Positions 36,149 through 44,944 of a stretch of DNA of 64,000 nucleotides are shown here, one piece after another (position 1 is the first letter of the stretch; every line of letters begins with the position of its first letter). Source of the stretch: an uncultured Roseburia sp. (GTDB taxonomy: Bacteria; Bacillota; Clostridia; Lachnospirales; Lachnospiraceae). The DNA is taken from NCBI GenBank assembly GCA_900542495.1, contig UQNW01000003.1, positions 62,001 to 126,000 of the forward strand, given 5' to 3'. A program made the translations under genes and the position numbers. The notes under the pieces are model-generated. The model made no database searches. It worked only from the letters and a program-made list of their open reading frames with translations, and was not told where the DNA came from.

Positions 36149-36931
36149 TTAATCTTCCCATTTCTTCCATGGTGCTTTTCCGTTCTTTAATAACTTTTCA
36201 AGCAAATCCATTTCTCTCTTGTTATCCATACACTGCCAAAAACCTTTATGCATATATGACATCAATTCACCCTGTTCTGATAATTTAACCAGTGGTTCTT
36301 TTTCAAATACTGTATCATCACCATCAATATAATCGAATATTTCCGGATTCAACACCATATAACCTGCATTAATAGGTGCACCATCGCACATATTCTTTTC
36401 TCTAAATGCTCTAACTGTATTATCGGGATCTATATCCAGGACTCCCTTTTCCTGTTCCTGAAGAACAGCTGTTAAAGTAGCAATCTTTCCATGCTCCTTA
36501 TGGAATTCCAAAAGTTTGCTGATATCTACATCACATACACCATCACCATATGTCATCATAAACGGTTCATTCCCAACATATTTCTGTATGCGTTTTATTC
36601 TTCCGCCTGTCATAGTATTAAGTCCTGTATCAACCACAGTAACTTTCCATTTGTCTAAATGCTGATCATGTACGATTACATTTCTGTCCCCATTCGTATA
36701 ATCAAACGTAATATCACTGTTGTGAAGGAAATAGTCTGCGAACCATTCTTTTATAACGTGCTGCTTATATCCTGCACACACTATAAACTCATTAAATCCG
36801 TAATAAGAATATTCCTTCATAATATGCCACAAGATAGGCTTTCCGCCAATTTCAATCATAGGCTTTGGCTTGTATTGTGATTCTTCACTTATACGTGTTC
36901 CTAATCCTCCTGCTAATAATACTACTTTCAT
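36149..36931 (-). CDS. rfbF: Glucose-1-phosphate cytidylyltransferase (RfbF)
   Basis: 260 residues, the normal length. LLAGGLGTRISEES is the nucleotide-binding loop, YKPKPMIEIGGKPILWHI the glucose-1-phosphate site (quoted only as KPKPMIEIGGKP), and TYGDGVCDVD the metal aspartates. It makes CDP-glucose, the first step of the CDP-3,6-dideoxyhexose pathway continued by rfbG and rfbH directly downstream. AAGGAG lies nine bases before ATG. A promoter at 36974-37002 just upstream means the CDP-sugar block may be controlled separately from the front of the operon. Confidence 0.95.
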   Translation of the reverse strand: MKVVLLAGGLGTRISEESQYKPKPMIEIGGKPILWHIMKEYSYYGFNEFIVCAGYKQHVIKEWFADYFLHNSDITFDYTNGDRNVIVHDQHLDKWKVTVVDTGLNTMTGGRIKRIQKYVGNEPFMMTYGDGVCDVDISKLLEFHKEHGKIATLTAVLQEQEKGVLDIDPDNTVRAFREKNMCDGAPINAGYMVLNPEIFDYIDGDDTVFEKEPLVKLSEQGELMSYMHKGFWQCMDNKREMDLLEKLLKNGKAPWKKWED

Positions 36932-36973
36932 TTGTAATCTCCTTATTTTTCGTACTTGTAAACATATAAATCA

Positions 36974-37002
36974 ACTATATCATGGCTCAAATCATAACGC
37001 AA
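36974..37002 (-). promoter_or_regulatory. Internal promoter upstream of rfbF
   Basis: On the minus strand TTGCGT (37002-36997), exactly 17 bases, then TATAGT (36979-36974), with an ATG extension one base off the TGn pattern. The start codon lies about 43 bases downstream of the -10 box. A homopolymer block directly abuts the -35 box. Confidence 0.5.
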
Positions 37003-37017
37003 CCCCCCCAAAAAAAA
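37003..37017 (-). repeat. T8-G7 homopolymer block next to the rfbF promoter
   Basis: The plus strand reads C7 (37003-37009) followed by A8 (37010-37017). In the transcribed direction this is T8 then G7, ending at the first base of the -35 hexamer. It is non-coding and sits between the flippase stop (37029) and the promoter. Length changes by slippage would shift upstream sequence relative to the promoter. Confidence 0.7.
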
Positions 37018-37028
37018 TCCATGTATTG

Positions 37029-38477
37029 CTATTTTTTATGTCTGCATTTTCCGAATAATATCTCCGACATATTTTTTGCAAATTCATTCCGGGTTAAAAT
37101 CAATACAATAAAATATCCTAATATACTGAGTAAAATTGTCAGAACTGTTTTTGTCCAAAGATTCTCTGTCACAATTGCAACGCATTTTCCAATCAAAATA
37201 ATCAACACCGCTCCAAGTGCTGGTCCTATCAAATCTTTGCTGCATGCTATCAGCTTTATTTTCTTATCCACCCTGCTGATTGCAATACAGAGTGATATTA
37301 ATTCTGAAATAGCAGTCGTAGCTGCAGCTGCAGTAATACCATACTTTGGAATAAACAAAATATTCAGTATAATATTTGCCATCGCCGAAATCACACATGC
37401 GATAAGACATGTTTTTTCTTCCATTGCCGGAAGCAGCAGCACATTTCCAATCAGACCTCCAATAAGTGAAATTGCTAATGCAAAGGAAAGTATATGCAGG
37501 GAACCTGTCGCTCCCAGATATTCTTTTCCTGCAATAATCTCTATAATCTCCGGACACAATATATTGATTCCGACCACACATGGCAGTCCCAGAATCACAA
37601 CAAAATTGAATGCATACCGAAACAATTTATTAATTTCATCGTAATTTTCTTCATTAAAATTCTTTGTCATCTGTGGCATGACCACCCATGCAATGGATGC
37701 GATCGTAGAATTTACAAGATTATATATTTTTACGGATGTGCTATATAGTCCAACCTCATAGTTACCTTTTATGATTCCCAGTATCGTGATGTCTGAATTA
37801 CAATAAATAGTCTGTGCAAGAACCATTACAAATAGTAAAAGAACTGGTGGCAGATGTCTTTTCCAGTCAATGTTCAATGTCAGTTTCGTTTTACAAAATT
37901 TTCTTCTGTATACCATATTGGTAATACTGGCTCCACTTGAAGCAATTACTGTAACGACAGCATAACGCATATAATCTTCCGGTTTCCGTACAAAAAGAAG
38001 CATTGCTGCAATGGAAACTAACTGAAAAAGGAATGTACGGACTGTAATATACTTAAAATCCTCCATAGCTGTATTCAGCCAGTCCGCACCCAATGTTGTA
38101 AACAATACGGTTGTGCTTAGAATAATGATCATTTCCCGATAATTTTCCAATGGTTTTGCAGCTAACAGTGCCAGTGCCAGACCTATATATGCAATAAATG
38201 TAGTAACCATATTAAGGGAAATAATCTGCCCCACCATATTCTCTAGTTTATTATTGTCATCTTTTATTTTCGAACACTCTCTCACTGCATAAGTTGTAAT
38301 TCCCAATGATGCAGCCAAAGAAACATAACTGATAATCGAATTACCAAAATTCACTTTTCCTACATTCTCTGCATGTAACACTCTGCTGATATAAGGGAAA
38401 GTTATTAATGGAAAGACGACTTGCGAAAACGCTTTCAGCAAACTGTATATCGAATTTTTTCTTACTTTATTATCCAT
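37029..38477 (-). CDS. Wzx-like polysaccharide flippase
   Basis: 482 residues from ATG 38477, chosen because GGGAG stands eight bases upstream and VRKNSIYSLLKAFSQ is the normal N-terminus; an upstream in-frame ATG overlaps the preceding gene. About 12-14 transmembrane helices are visible. FPYISRVLHAENVGKVNF is the typical Wzx opening (quoted in part as YISRVLHAENVG), and NSDITILGIIKG follows mid-protein. The MOP-family flippase moves lipid-linked repeat units across the membrane. It serves the 42737-24637 operon; a second flippase is at 60174. Confidence 0.9.
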   Translation of the reverse strand: MDNKVRKNSIYSLLKAFSQVVFPLITFPYISRVLHAENVGKVNFGNSIISYVSLAASLGITTYAVRECSKIKDDNNKLENMVGQIISLNMVTTFIAYIGLALALLAAKPLENYREMIIILSTTVLFTTLGADWLNTAMEDFKYITVRTFLFQLVSIAAMLLFVRKPEDYMRYAVVTVIASSGASITNMVYRRKFCKTKLTLNIDWKRHLPPVLLLFVMVLAQTIYCNSDITILGIIKGNYEVGLYSTSVKIYNLVNSTIASIAWVVMPQMTKNFNEENYDEINKLFRYAFNFVVILGLPCVVGINILCPEIIEIIAGKEYLGATGSLHILSFALAISLIGGLIGNVLLLPAMEEKTCLIACVISAMANIILNILFIPKYGITAAAATTAISELISLCIAISRVDKKIKLIACSKDLIGPALGAVLIILIGKCVAIVTENLWTKTVLTILLSILGYFIVLILTRNEFAKNMSEILFGKCRHKK

Positions 38478-38502
38478 GAATAAACTCCCTGTATTATGTT
38501 TA

Positions 38503-39489
38503 TTAATGCAAAACATTCTTTATTTTTCTAAGCTGCACCCATACTATATGCAGTAATCTGAGTATTCCCACCGGACAATTTACAAGTATCCAAAATGTTC
38601 TTTTTAAATCGTGATATTTTTCTAAACACGGCCATATATATGCTTTTCTCCAGTTTGCCTGATTTTTGCATGTACAACGGAATTGGATCACAAATTGTCT
38701 TACTGTATTTTTAGTGGTTTTATAATAAATATCTGATAATATTTTTTCAGAAAAGCCCCCATTCTTTCCACCCTGCAATATCAATTTGTGATAATTATAA
38801 AACCATACTTCATACAGATCATATCCAACCGTTTCATTACCGGAGGCTGCAAGATAATTATAGGTATCAATAATATATATCCCCTGCTCCCGCATGGTTG
38901 CCAGTGCAATATAGCTCTGTATAAAATATGTTCCAATATATTGTTCTTTATTTTCTACTTTTCTTACCAATTCCGTTCTAAATACAAGAGAGGACATAAA
39001 CGTAATAAAAATTCCTGTTTCTTCAAGGAATTGTTCTCTGGAAGAATAAATCTTTAACCCTGTTTCCTTCCAGCGCGGTTCATTATACAAAAAAGGCGAC
39101 TCACTTACTAACCCAGAAGTATTCAAATGCAAAAATACCGGTTTGTTTTCCAATGTATCCAAAAGATGTTCCACCGCCATCGGAAGTAAAAAATCATCAT
39201 CTCCCAGTAAAAGAACATACTCACCCACAGCCTTATCAAAACAATTTAGGAAATTTTTATCTGGTCCTACATTCTCTGTATTTCTGTAATAGCGGATATT
39301 TTCTGCTTTCTTCACAAGTTCAGTCATGTACTCGCCAGTTCCATCCGTAGAAGCATTGTCTGAAACAATAATCTCTATTTGTTCTATTTTTTTCTGTTCC
39401 ATCAATCGTTTCAAACATATTTTTAATTTTTCCAGACGATTATAAGTAGGTATTGCTATTGTTAATGCATAATTTTTCTGCTCTGCCAT
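38503..39489 (-). CDS. GT2 glycosyltransferase
   Basis: 328 residues. The GT-A fold shows LTIAIPTYNRLEKLK, IIVSDNASTDGT and LLLGDDDFLLP (the metal-binding DDD). The C-terminal half is helical and basic, suggesting membrane-surface attachment. AAAGGAATT precedes ATG. The first 28 bases overlap the end of the upstream acetyltransferase gene, so the two are translationally linked. It adds a sugar to the lipid-linked repeat unit inside the cell; the sugar cannot be named. Confidence 0.88.
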   Translation of the reverse strand: MAEQKNYALTIAIPTYNRLEKLKICLKRLMEQKKIEQIEIIVSDNASTDGTGEYMTELVKKAENIRYYRNTENVGPDKNFLNCFDKAVGEYVLLLGDDDFLLPMAVEHLLDTLENKPVFLHLNTSGLVSESPFLYNEPRWKETGLKIYSSREQFLEETGIFITFMSSLVFRTELVRKVENKEQYIGTYFIQSYIALATMREQGIYIIDTYNYLAASGNETVGYDLYEVWFYNYHKLILQGGKNGGFSEKILSDIYYKTTKNTVRQFVIQFRCTCKNQANWRKAYIWPCLEKYHDLKRTFWILVNCPVGILRLLHIVWVQLRKIKNVLH

Positions 39490-40103
39490 CTGTCTAATTC
39501 CTTTAACAAATCATGTACACTTTCTGTGTCCATCACTTTTCTATACCATATATCTTCATGCCGCTCTATAAATTTCCGGTCGACTTTAGCATAATCAATT
39601 TTTACCAGTTCCCTTATCACGTCATCTCTAAACCGATATTTTATAACCTTGGCGGGTACACCTCCAACAACTGCGTATGGCGGAACATCTTCCGTCACAA
39701 CTGCACCGGCCGCTATCACTGCTCCCTGTCCAATCTCTACTCCCGAAAGAATAAGGGCTGAATCACCGATCCAGACATCATCATTTACAATAATATTTCC
39801 CTTCGCCTGAGTCTCCCCTTCTTTTTTTAGCACTTTCGCCTGAAATGGATATGTAGAAATACAATCCAGCCTATGCTCTCCCCCCAAAACAAAACGGACG
39901 TTTTGAGCAACAGAACAAAATTGACCAATTATCAGCTTCGTATTCTCACATCCAAATGTTTCAACACATATTGGTCCATATGTATATTTTCCAACGTGTA
40001 TTTGTTCTATATCACATAAATTAGTCAAGTATGTCATATTATGTTGATTTCTTTTTTTCCACTTTATTTTAAGTTTAAGTAACGCTATTACTCTTTTTAT
40101 CAA
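39462..40103 (-). CDS. Hexapeptide-repeat O-acetyltransferase (CatB/LbH type)
   Basis: 213 residues. The left-handed beta-helix repeats are clear in residues ~95-165 (NDDVWIGDSALILSGVEIG in part: VWIGDSALILSG; then GAVIAAGAVVTEDVPPYAVVGG, quoted as AAGAVVTEDVPPYAVVGG). The C-terminal VPAKVIKYRF is also typical. It transfers acetyl from acetyl-CoA to a sugar hydroxyl or amine in the cytoplasm. The start is a TTG at 40103 with AAAGGA eight bases before it. The alternative ATG 22 codons later would remove the basic N-terminus (LLKLKIKWKKRN) seen in relatives. Confidence 0.87.
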   Translation of the reverse strand: MIKRVIALLKLKIKWKKRNQHNMTYLTNLCDIEQIHVGKYTYGPICVETFGCENTKLIIGQFCSVAQNVRFVLGGEHRLDCISTYPFQAKVLKKEGETQAKGNIIVNDDVWIGDSALILSGVEIGQGAVIAAGAVVTEDVPPYAVVGGVPAKVIKYRFRDDVIRELVKIDYAKVDRKFIERHEDIWYRKVMDTESVHDLLKELDRWQSRKIMH

Positions 40104-40127
40104 AAATTTTTCCTTTCATTTATCCGC

Positions 40128-41282
40128 TCATTTTAGAAACAATTTTTCATATTGTCCGGAAATATACTCCCAACTATACCTGTCACACACTCTTTTTCTT
40201 GCTCTTTCTGTATATTTATTTATCTCAGACTGATCTAAATGATCCGCTTTTTCTATCAAGCCGGCAAGATTCCCCTCTTCTTTTGACCAATACATTGCGC
40301 CGTCCTCTGCTACCTCCCGGTTAAATCCTACATTCAATAGCAAATTAAGTTGTGTGCTCGCCAGAGCTTCCAGAAGACTTGGATTAGTTCCTCCCACTTC
40401 ATGACCATGAAAATATCCATATGCATTTTCCCGAATTTTCATTAACATTTCTGAGTCATATACTGTACCCGCAAATTTAATTCTGGAATCCTTGGAATAA
40501 CCGGTTTTAAATTCAAGCTCTTTTAAAAATTTATCATTTACATTCGTGATAAGAACAAAATCTCTTTCGGATTTGCATTTTATAAATTCTTTTATCATTA
40601 CTTCATAATTATTTTCCGGAACGAACCTTCCAACTACCAGATAATACTGCTTAGGGTGAATTTTTCTCTCTGCATACCATTTTTTTAATTTTTCATCTGA
40701 ATCTGCCATCTGACTCTTTCTTATTTCCGTTCCATATGCAATAAACGTGGTTTTAGGATAATATTTCTCATATTCCTTTTTTATATATTGCTCTATATTT
40801 TTACTGTCGCAAATTAATAAATCTGCATTTTTTACCATCATTTGTTCTGATATTTTCCAATATTTTCGTACACAAGCATTCCACTTCTGCCGCATCCATT
40901 CATGCCCATCCGGATTGACATATACCTTTCCTCCAAGCTTATGTATTTTTCTTACATAGTGCCTTATAAATGGTCCAATACGACACGCTAATATATAAAT
41001 AACAGGCTGTTTTACCTGCTTTTTCTCTATATATCTGCAACACTCTTTTAACGCAGCTACATCATAATAAATAGCTTGTGCTGGTCCAATATCAGGTACT
41101 TTTATCATAAAACATCTTGCATTATGATATATATACTCTTTATTCTCCTCTCCCTTACATGCTACATGATACTTTATCTTATCATTATTACGATGATATT
41201 CTGTTAATTTATCTACAAAAGTTTCGTACCCACCATATGCCGCTGGTATCCCTTTTGACCCTATTATAAATACATTCTGCAT
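40128..41282 (-). CDS. GT4 glycosyltransferase with DUF1972 N-terminus (rhamnosyltransferase-like)
   Basis: 384 residues. The opening NVFIIGSKGIPAAYGGYETF is the hallmark of DUF1972/GT4 rhamnosyltransferases such as Cps2T. The GT-B fold continues with VVGRFVPENNYEVMIKEF, quoted as VVGRFVPENN, and the GGTNPSLLEALAS nucleotide-sugar loop. It is second in the operon, immediately after the initiating sugar phosphotransferase. In streptococcal capsule loci that position adds the second sugar, often L-rhamnose beta-linked. No dTDP-rhamnose genes are present in the window, so they would have to be elsewhere. GGGAAG lies upstream of ATG. Confidence 0.88.
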   Translation of the reverse strand: MQNVFIIGSKGIPAAYGGYETFVDKLTEYHRNNDKIKYHVACKGEENKEYIYHNARCFMIKVPDIGPAQAIYYDVAALKECCRYIEKKQVKQPVIYILACRIGPFIRHYVRKIHKLGGKVYVNPDGHEWMRQKWNACVRKYWKISEQMMVKNADLLICDSKNIEQYIKKEYEKYYPKTTFIAYGTEIRKSQMADSDEKLKKWYAERKIHPKQYYLVVGRFVPENNYEVMIKEFIKCKSERDFVLITNVNDKFLKELEFKTGYSKDSRIKFAGTVYDSEMLMKIRENAYGYFHGHEVGGTNPSLLEALASTQLNLLLNVGFNREVAEDGAMYWSKEEGNLAGLIEKADHLDQSEINKYTERARKRVCDRYSWEYISGQYEKLFLK

Positions 41283-41285
41283 CTT

Positions 41286-42737
41286 TTACATACTTCCCTT
41301 TCCAGATACCACAACCTGAACTGTCCGAAATAATATTTTAATATCATTCGCCATACTCCAATGACAAATGTATTCTGTATCGAGTTTGACTACTTCTTCG
41401 AAATCTGTAATTTCACTTCTTCCTGAGACCTGCCAAAGTCCTGTAATACCAGGCTTTACCGACAATCTTGCTTTATGATGCAATTTATACTTCTCATATT
41501 CATCTACTGTAGGTGGTCTTGTCCCCACTAATGACATATCTCCCCTTAAAACATTAAAAAACTGTGGGAACTCGTCTAAGCTTAGTTTGCGAATCCAGTT
41601 TCCAATTCCCGGTATATACTCCCCTGTTTTCTGATCAATTTTACTACCAATAATTCTTGGATCATTCTCCATTTTGAACATCATACCATCCGCTATCTGA
41701 TTTTGCTCCAAAAGATTTTTTTTTCGTTCTTCAGCATCCAGATACATCGTCCGGAATTTATACATATTAAATTTTCTGCCATTTTGTCCCACTCTCTCCT
41801 GTTTAAAAAAAATCGGTCCTGGAGATTTTATAAAAATAATAGGTCCCAAAAAAAGTATAAGCAGGAGCGTAATGGCGGTTCCCACCAGCCCCCCAGCTAT
41901 ATCGAGCGTCCTTTTCATAAAATATTCTTTGTTGCTCACAATTCGAATACTGGATGTAAGTACTAAATATCCACATACCATTTCAGCAGTCTGATTTTCA
42001 CTTTGTGTCAAGCCATCCTGCATAATCGTGTAATGAACCACAATCCCCATCTCAGAAAACTCACGTGTATACTTTGCAGGAAATGACATATCATTTGGCA
42101 AAACAATAAGCACTTCGTCTACCCAGTTCTTGCATACCCATTCTGCCATATTTTCTTCCAAAACAATCTGGATATTTTGGTATTGCTTCTCTTGTTTTAT
42201 ACAATCCATAAAAACAATGCCTGACAACTTATAAGTTTGATAGTTATTCTCTCTGATTCTCTTTAATGCTTCTTCTGCCATTTTTGATGTTGTAATCAAT
42301 AACAGAGAGCAATTTCCCTCCTCTGTCTGATATTTTTTAACATGAAGCTTCCATAACGTTCTGGTCATCCACCCTATGCCTAATTGATAAATTCCCAAAA
42401 GAAACAATACTGTTCTTGAAAAATCATCTCCGTCTTTTACAACGATCAGATAAAAGCTTATAAATAATTCAAGTATGCATACCTGCTTTACGACAGACAC
42501 AAACTCAACATAATACCCCCGCTTTAAGATATCCTTATACCCTTCCAAGAAGAATGCATATATGAATTCAAAAAGCACAAGAACAAGCATCATATTCTGA
42601 TAAATAACTTTATGTGGATTTCCCCCAAAACCATGTCTACTAAAATATGCTAATGCAAAGCAGACCTGCAGGCAAAGCAGATCCAGAATAATAAAATCCA
42701 AATGCTTTAACCAGCCTTTATTCTTTCGCCGATACAT
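41286..42737 (-). CDS. Initiating polyprenyl-phosphate sugar phosphotransferase (WbaP/CpsE type)
   Basis: 483 residues. There are four to five N-terminal transmembrane helices, a CoA-binding-like middle region (~130-260), then from about residue 273 the bacterial sugar transferase domain: KRTLDIAGGLVGT, the reentrant membrane helix, FFKQERVGQNGRKF, MYKFRTM, LSLDEFPQFFNVLRGDMS (core DEFPQ), and GTRPPTVDEYEKY. It moves a sugar-1-phosphate onto undecaprenyl phosphate to start each repeat unit. It is the first gene of the large minus-strand operon, behind a good promoter, with AGGGAG before ATG. Confidence 0.95.
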   Translation of the reverse strand: MYRRKNKGWLKHLDFIILDLLCLQVCFALAYFSRHGFGGNPHKVIYQNMMLVLVLFEFIYAFFLEGYKDILKRGYYVEFVSVVKQVCILELFISFYLIVVKDGDDFSRTVLFLLGIYQLGIGWMTRTLWKLHVKKYQTEEGNCSLLLITTSKMAEEALKRIRENNYQTYKLSGIVFMDCIKQEKQYQNIQIVLEENMAEWVCKNWVDEVLIVLPNDMSFPAKYTREFSEMGIVVHYTIMQDGLTQSENQTAEMVCGYLVLTSSIRIVSNKEYFMKRTLDIAGGLVGTAITLLLILFLGPIIFIKSPGPIFFKQERVGQNGRKFNMYKFRTMYLDAEERKKNLLEQNQIADGMMFKMENDPRIIGSKIDQKTGEYIPGIGNWIRKLSLDEFPQFFNVLRGDMSLVGTRPPTVDEYEKYKLHHKARLSVKPGITGLWQVSGRSEITDFEEVVKLDTEYICHWSMANDIKILFRTVQVVVSGKGSM

Positions 42738-42781
42738 ATTATCTCCCTATGTTTTACATATTTTCAAAATTCAACCAGATT

Positions 42782-42810
42782 ATTCTAACATAATACTCTG
42801 TGAAAAACAA
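42782..42810 (-). promoter_or_regulatory. Main promoter of the 42737-24637 polysaccharide operon
   Basis: Minus strand: TTGTTT (42810-42805), 17 bases, TAGAAT (42787-42782), with a TGT extended -10. The -10 box is about 45 bases from the ATG at 42737. It is divergent from the promoter at 42842-42870. Confidence 0.7.
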
Positions 42811-42841
42811 TTTTAACGCCTGCTCTCACTCACCTAAGAAT

Positions 42842-42870
42842 TTGCAAGCTTTTATTTATTATGCTACAAT
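42842..42870 (+). promoter_or_regulatory. Promoter of the 42940 gene
   Basis: TTGCAA (42842-42847), 17 bases, TACAAT (42865-42870), with a TGC extension. The ATG follows about 70 bases later. A small GCCTT-CAAGGC stem lies in the leader at about 42882-42892. Confidence 0.7.
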
Positions 42871-42939
42871 AACTCGTGTCTGCCTTCAAGGCTTCGTAAC
42901 AAATTTTAAATTATAATTAATAAATAGGGTAAAACATTT

Positions 42940-44286
42940 ATGAATAAAAATTTTTTTAGACAATACAATAAATTAATACTTGGTTCAATAATTTTATTTT
43001 TTACTGCATTACTTTTTAATCATTGGACTCCCTACGCAGCCGATGATTACAGCTATATGTTCAACTTATCCGATGGCTCACGTATGACTTCCATTGGGCA
43101 GATTTTTTCGTCCCTGGCTGTACACTATACAAAGTATGGCAACGGACGCCTTGTTTCCCACTTTTTTGTTATGCTTTTTCTGATTGGTTCCAAGTGGATT
43201 TTCAATCTTGTGAATGCATTTCTTTTTGTGTTGCTTATATTAAGCATTTATCATTTGACCTCTCATAAAAAAGCTTGCAGCCTTTTACTTTTTTTTGCAA
43301 TTCCAACTTTATTATGGCTTTATATGCCTGCCTATGGTCAGATTTTCTTATGGTTGGATGGTTCCATTAATTATATGTGGAGTTACCTCTTTGCTCTGAT
43401 TTTCCTGTCAGTCTATATTGCTTTATTACGAGGAAATCCTCCGTTAAAACATACTTGGAAGTTGATCCTGTTCTGTGTATTTACATTCCTTTTTGGAAAT
43501 TACTCAGAGAATGTATCTTTTTCCGTTATCTTTACCGGATTTATTCTTCTGTGCATTACAATGTACGGACAGAAAAGTTTCCGAAAATTATTCATTTATG
43601 TTCTTCCGATTGTATGCGGTGCTCTTGGATATCTGATCTTACTGTTAAGTCCTTCCGGAAGCGCCAAGTTCTCCGAAAATCTGTCGCTTTCGCTGCTTTT
43701 TAAAAATGCGATTGAGATATTTACAGAATATTATAATGCCTGCCGGATTCCTTTGATTCTGTTTTTTGTACTTCTTGGTATTGCTATTTATCACAAATTG
43801 AATAAGACAGAGATTCTCATTGCACTCTCCTTCTTTTTCATCAGTGTTATATGTTCCGGTATGCTTATGATTGCAAGCTACCTGCCAGAGCGAAGCCTTG
43901 CCAATGGCATTGTATTTCTTCTGATTGGAATTGTCCAGCTGCTGCAATTGTTACGTGGATCTGCACGCTTAGAATGTATCTCCCTGTGTGTCTGCATTTA
44001 TCTTCTGGTGAACAGTCTGATGTCGTACTGGGAAGGTTCCTACGATATTTACCGTGTGCATAAGGAACAGGCAGTTCGTGATGCTGCAATAGAGAACTCT
44101 GTAAATTCCGGCAACATGACAATTGGTGTACCAATTATTACTTCCACAACCAAGTATAGCTGTAAATATGGCTTATTAGATCTGAATGGGAAAGATGCTG
44201 ATGAACCATTTCCAAATGTGTATATTGCAAAATACTACGGTTTAGATAAAATTTATGTAATTTATCCTGATTTGGATAATGAATAA
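42940..44286 (+). CDS. DUF6056-like polytopic membrane protein (possible GT-C enzyme)
   Basis: 448 residues with about ten transmembrane helices. The first extracytoplasmic loop begins NHWTPYAADDYSYMF, with an acidic pair as in GT-C glycosyltransferases; later come NGRLVSHFF and WLDGSINYMWSY. This resembles the DUF6056 family, whose members commonly accompany surface-glycan genes. The soluble C-terminal tail is about 80 residues. The gene is monocistronic, with its own promoter and terminator, between two minus-strand operons. A glycan transferase role is inferred from topology and place; no reaction is shown. Confidence 0.65.
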   Translation: MNKNFFRQYNKLILGSIILFFTALLFNHWTPYAADDYSYMFNLSDGSRMTSIGQIFSSLAVHYTKYGNGRLVSHFFVMLFLIGSKWIFNLVNAFLFVLLILSIYHLTSHKKACSLLLFFAIPTLLWLYMPAYGQIFLWLDGSINYMWSYLFALIFLSVYIALLRGNPPLKHTWKLILFCVFTFLFGNYSENVSFSVIFTGFILLCITMYGQKSFRKLFIYVLPIVCGALGYLILLLSPSGSAKFSENLSLSLLFKNAIEIFTEYYNACRIPLILFFVLLGIAIYHKLNKTEILIALSFFFISVICSGMLMIASYLPERSLANGIVFLLIGIVQLLQLLRGSARLECISLCVCIYLLVNSLMSYWEGSYDIYRVHKEQAVRDAAIENSVNSGNMTIGVPIITSTTKYSCKYGLLDLNGKDADEPFPNVYIAKYYGLDKIYVIYPDLDNE

Positions 44287-44302
44287 GTATTTTCTGTAAA
44301 AC

Positions 44303-44355
44303 AAAAAAAGAAGAAGATCACTGACAATTTACTCAATGATTTTCTTCTTTTTTTG
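44303..44355. terminator. Bidirectional terminator after the 42940 gene
   Basis: The arms 44303-44320 and 44337-44354 pair over about 18 bases with one mismatch around a 16-base loop. The flanks are A7 and T7-8, so it can stop both the plus-strand gene ending at 44286 and the minus-strand genes ending at 44366. Confidence 0.8.
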
Positions 44356-44365
44356 CATATTATAT

Positions 44366-44944
44366 TTATCCATTATTACTTATTTTATGATCTCTCTCTA
44401 TCAGAATCACGCGGAATCTGTCTCCTTTTCGATATCCAAATACACGCTGTTTTCCACTATATCGAAATTTCATGATCGTCTGAGAATATCCTGCAAAATA
44501 ATTTTTCTTACCTGCGCCACGATACTTTTTGTATTCCAACCCATCATCCCGATCTATCGTATCCCACGATTCGTGCTGAACAAATTTATCCAGTGTTCCT
44601 AGTAACTGCTTATATTCGCTTTCTTTAAGCTGATCCGGACCTGACTTTTTCTCCAACAAACTACAATCTATTCTTGTCCCCTCATATCTGATTTTCAGAT
44701 AATCACATCTGTCTATATTTAGGTCTATGTAATGATTTTGTGCAAGATATCGTGGTGAATATATAGATAACACCTCATATTTTTGGCTGCCTTTTTGTAT
44801 ATCTAACACACAATCCGTATATTTTTCAGACTTGAATGATAATAGTGAACATCCATGCTCTGCGGCCTCTGCCAGTGCAGTTGCAGTGACACTTTCTTGC
44901 TGCCAGATATTTAAAGGACATTTCATCCGAAAGTTTTCCTTCAC
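44366..44944 (-). CDS. Uncharacterised ORF, possibly the fused remnant of a longer protein
   Basis: 192 codons from a GTG at 44944, or 186 from an ATG at 44926; AAGGAAAA lies between them. I do not recognise it. The visible text is protein-like (NIWQQESVTATALAEAAEHG, quoted in part; LSIYSPRYLAQNHYID; LLEKKSGPDQ) and has no membrane segment. Its 5' part overlaps the truncated AAA gene by about 119 bases in another frame. It could be an independent small gene, or the C-terminal piece of a protein joined by a deletion to the ATPase start. Confidence 0.4.
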   Translation of the reverse strand: MKENFRMKCPLNIWQQESVTATALAEAAEHGCSLLSFKSEKYTDCVLDIQKGSQKYEVLSIYSPRYLAQNHYIDLNIDRCDYLKIRYEGTRIDCSLLEKKSGPDQLKESEYKQLLGTLDKFVQHESWDTIDRDDGLEYKKYRGAGKKNYFAGYSQTIMKFRYSGKQRVFGYRKGDRFRVILIERDHKISNNG

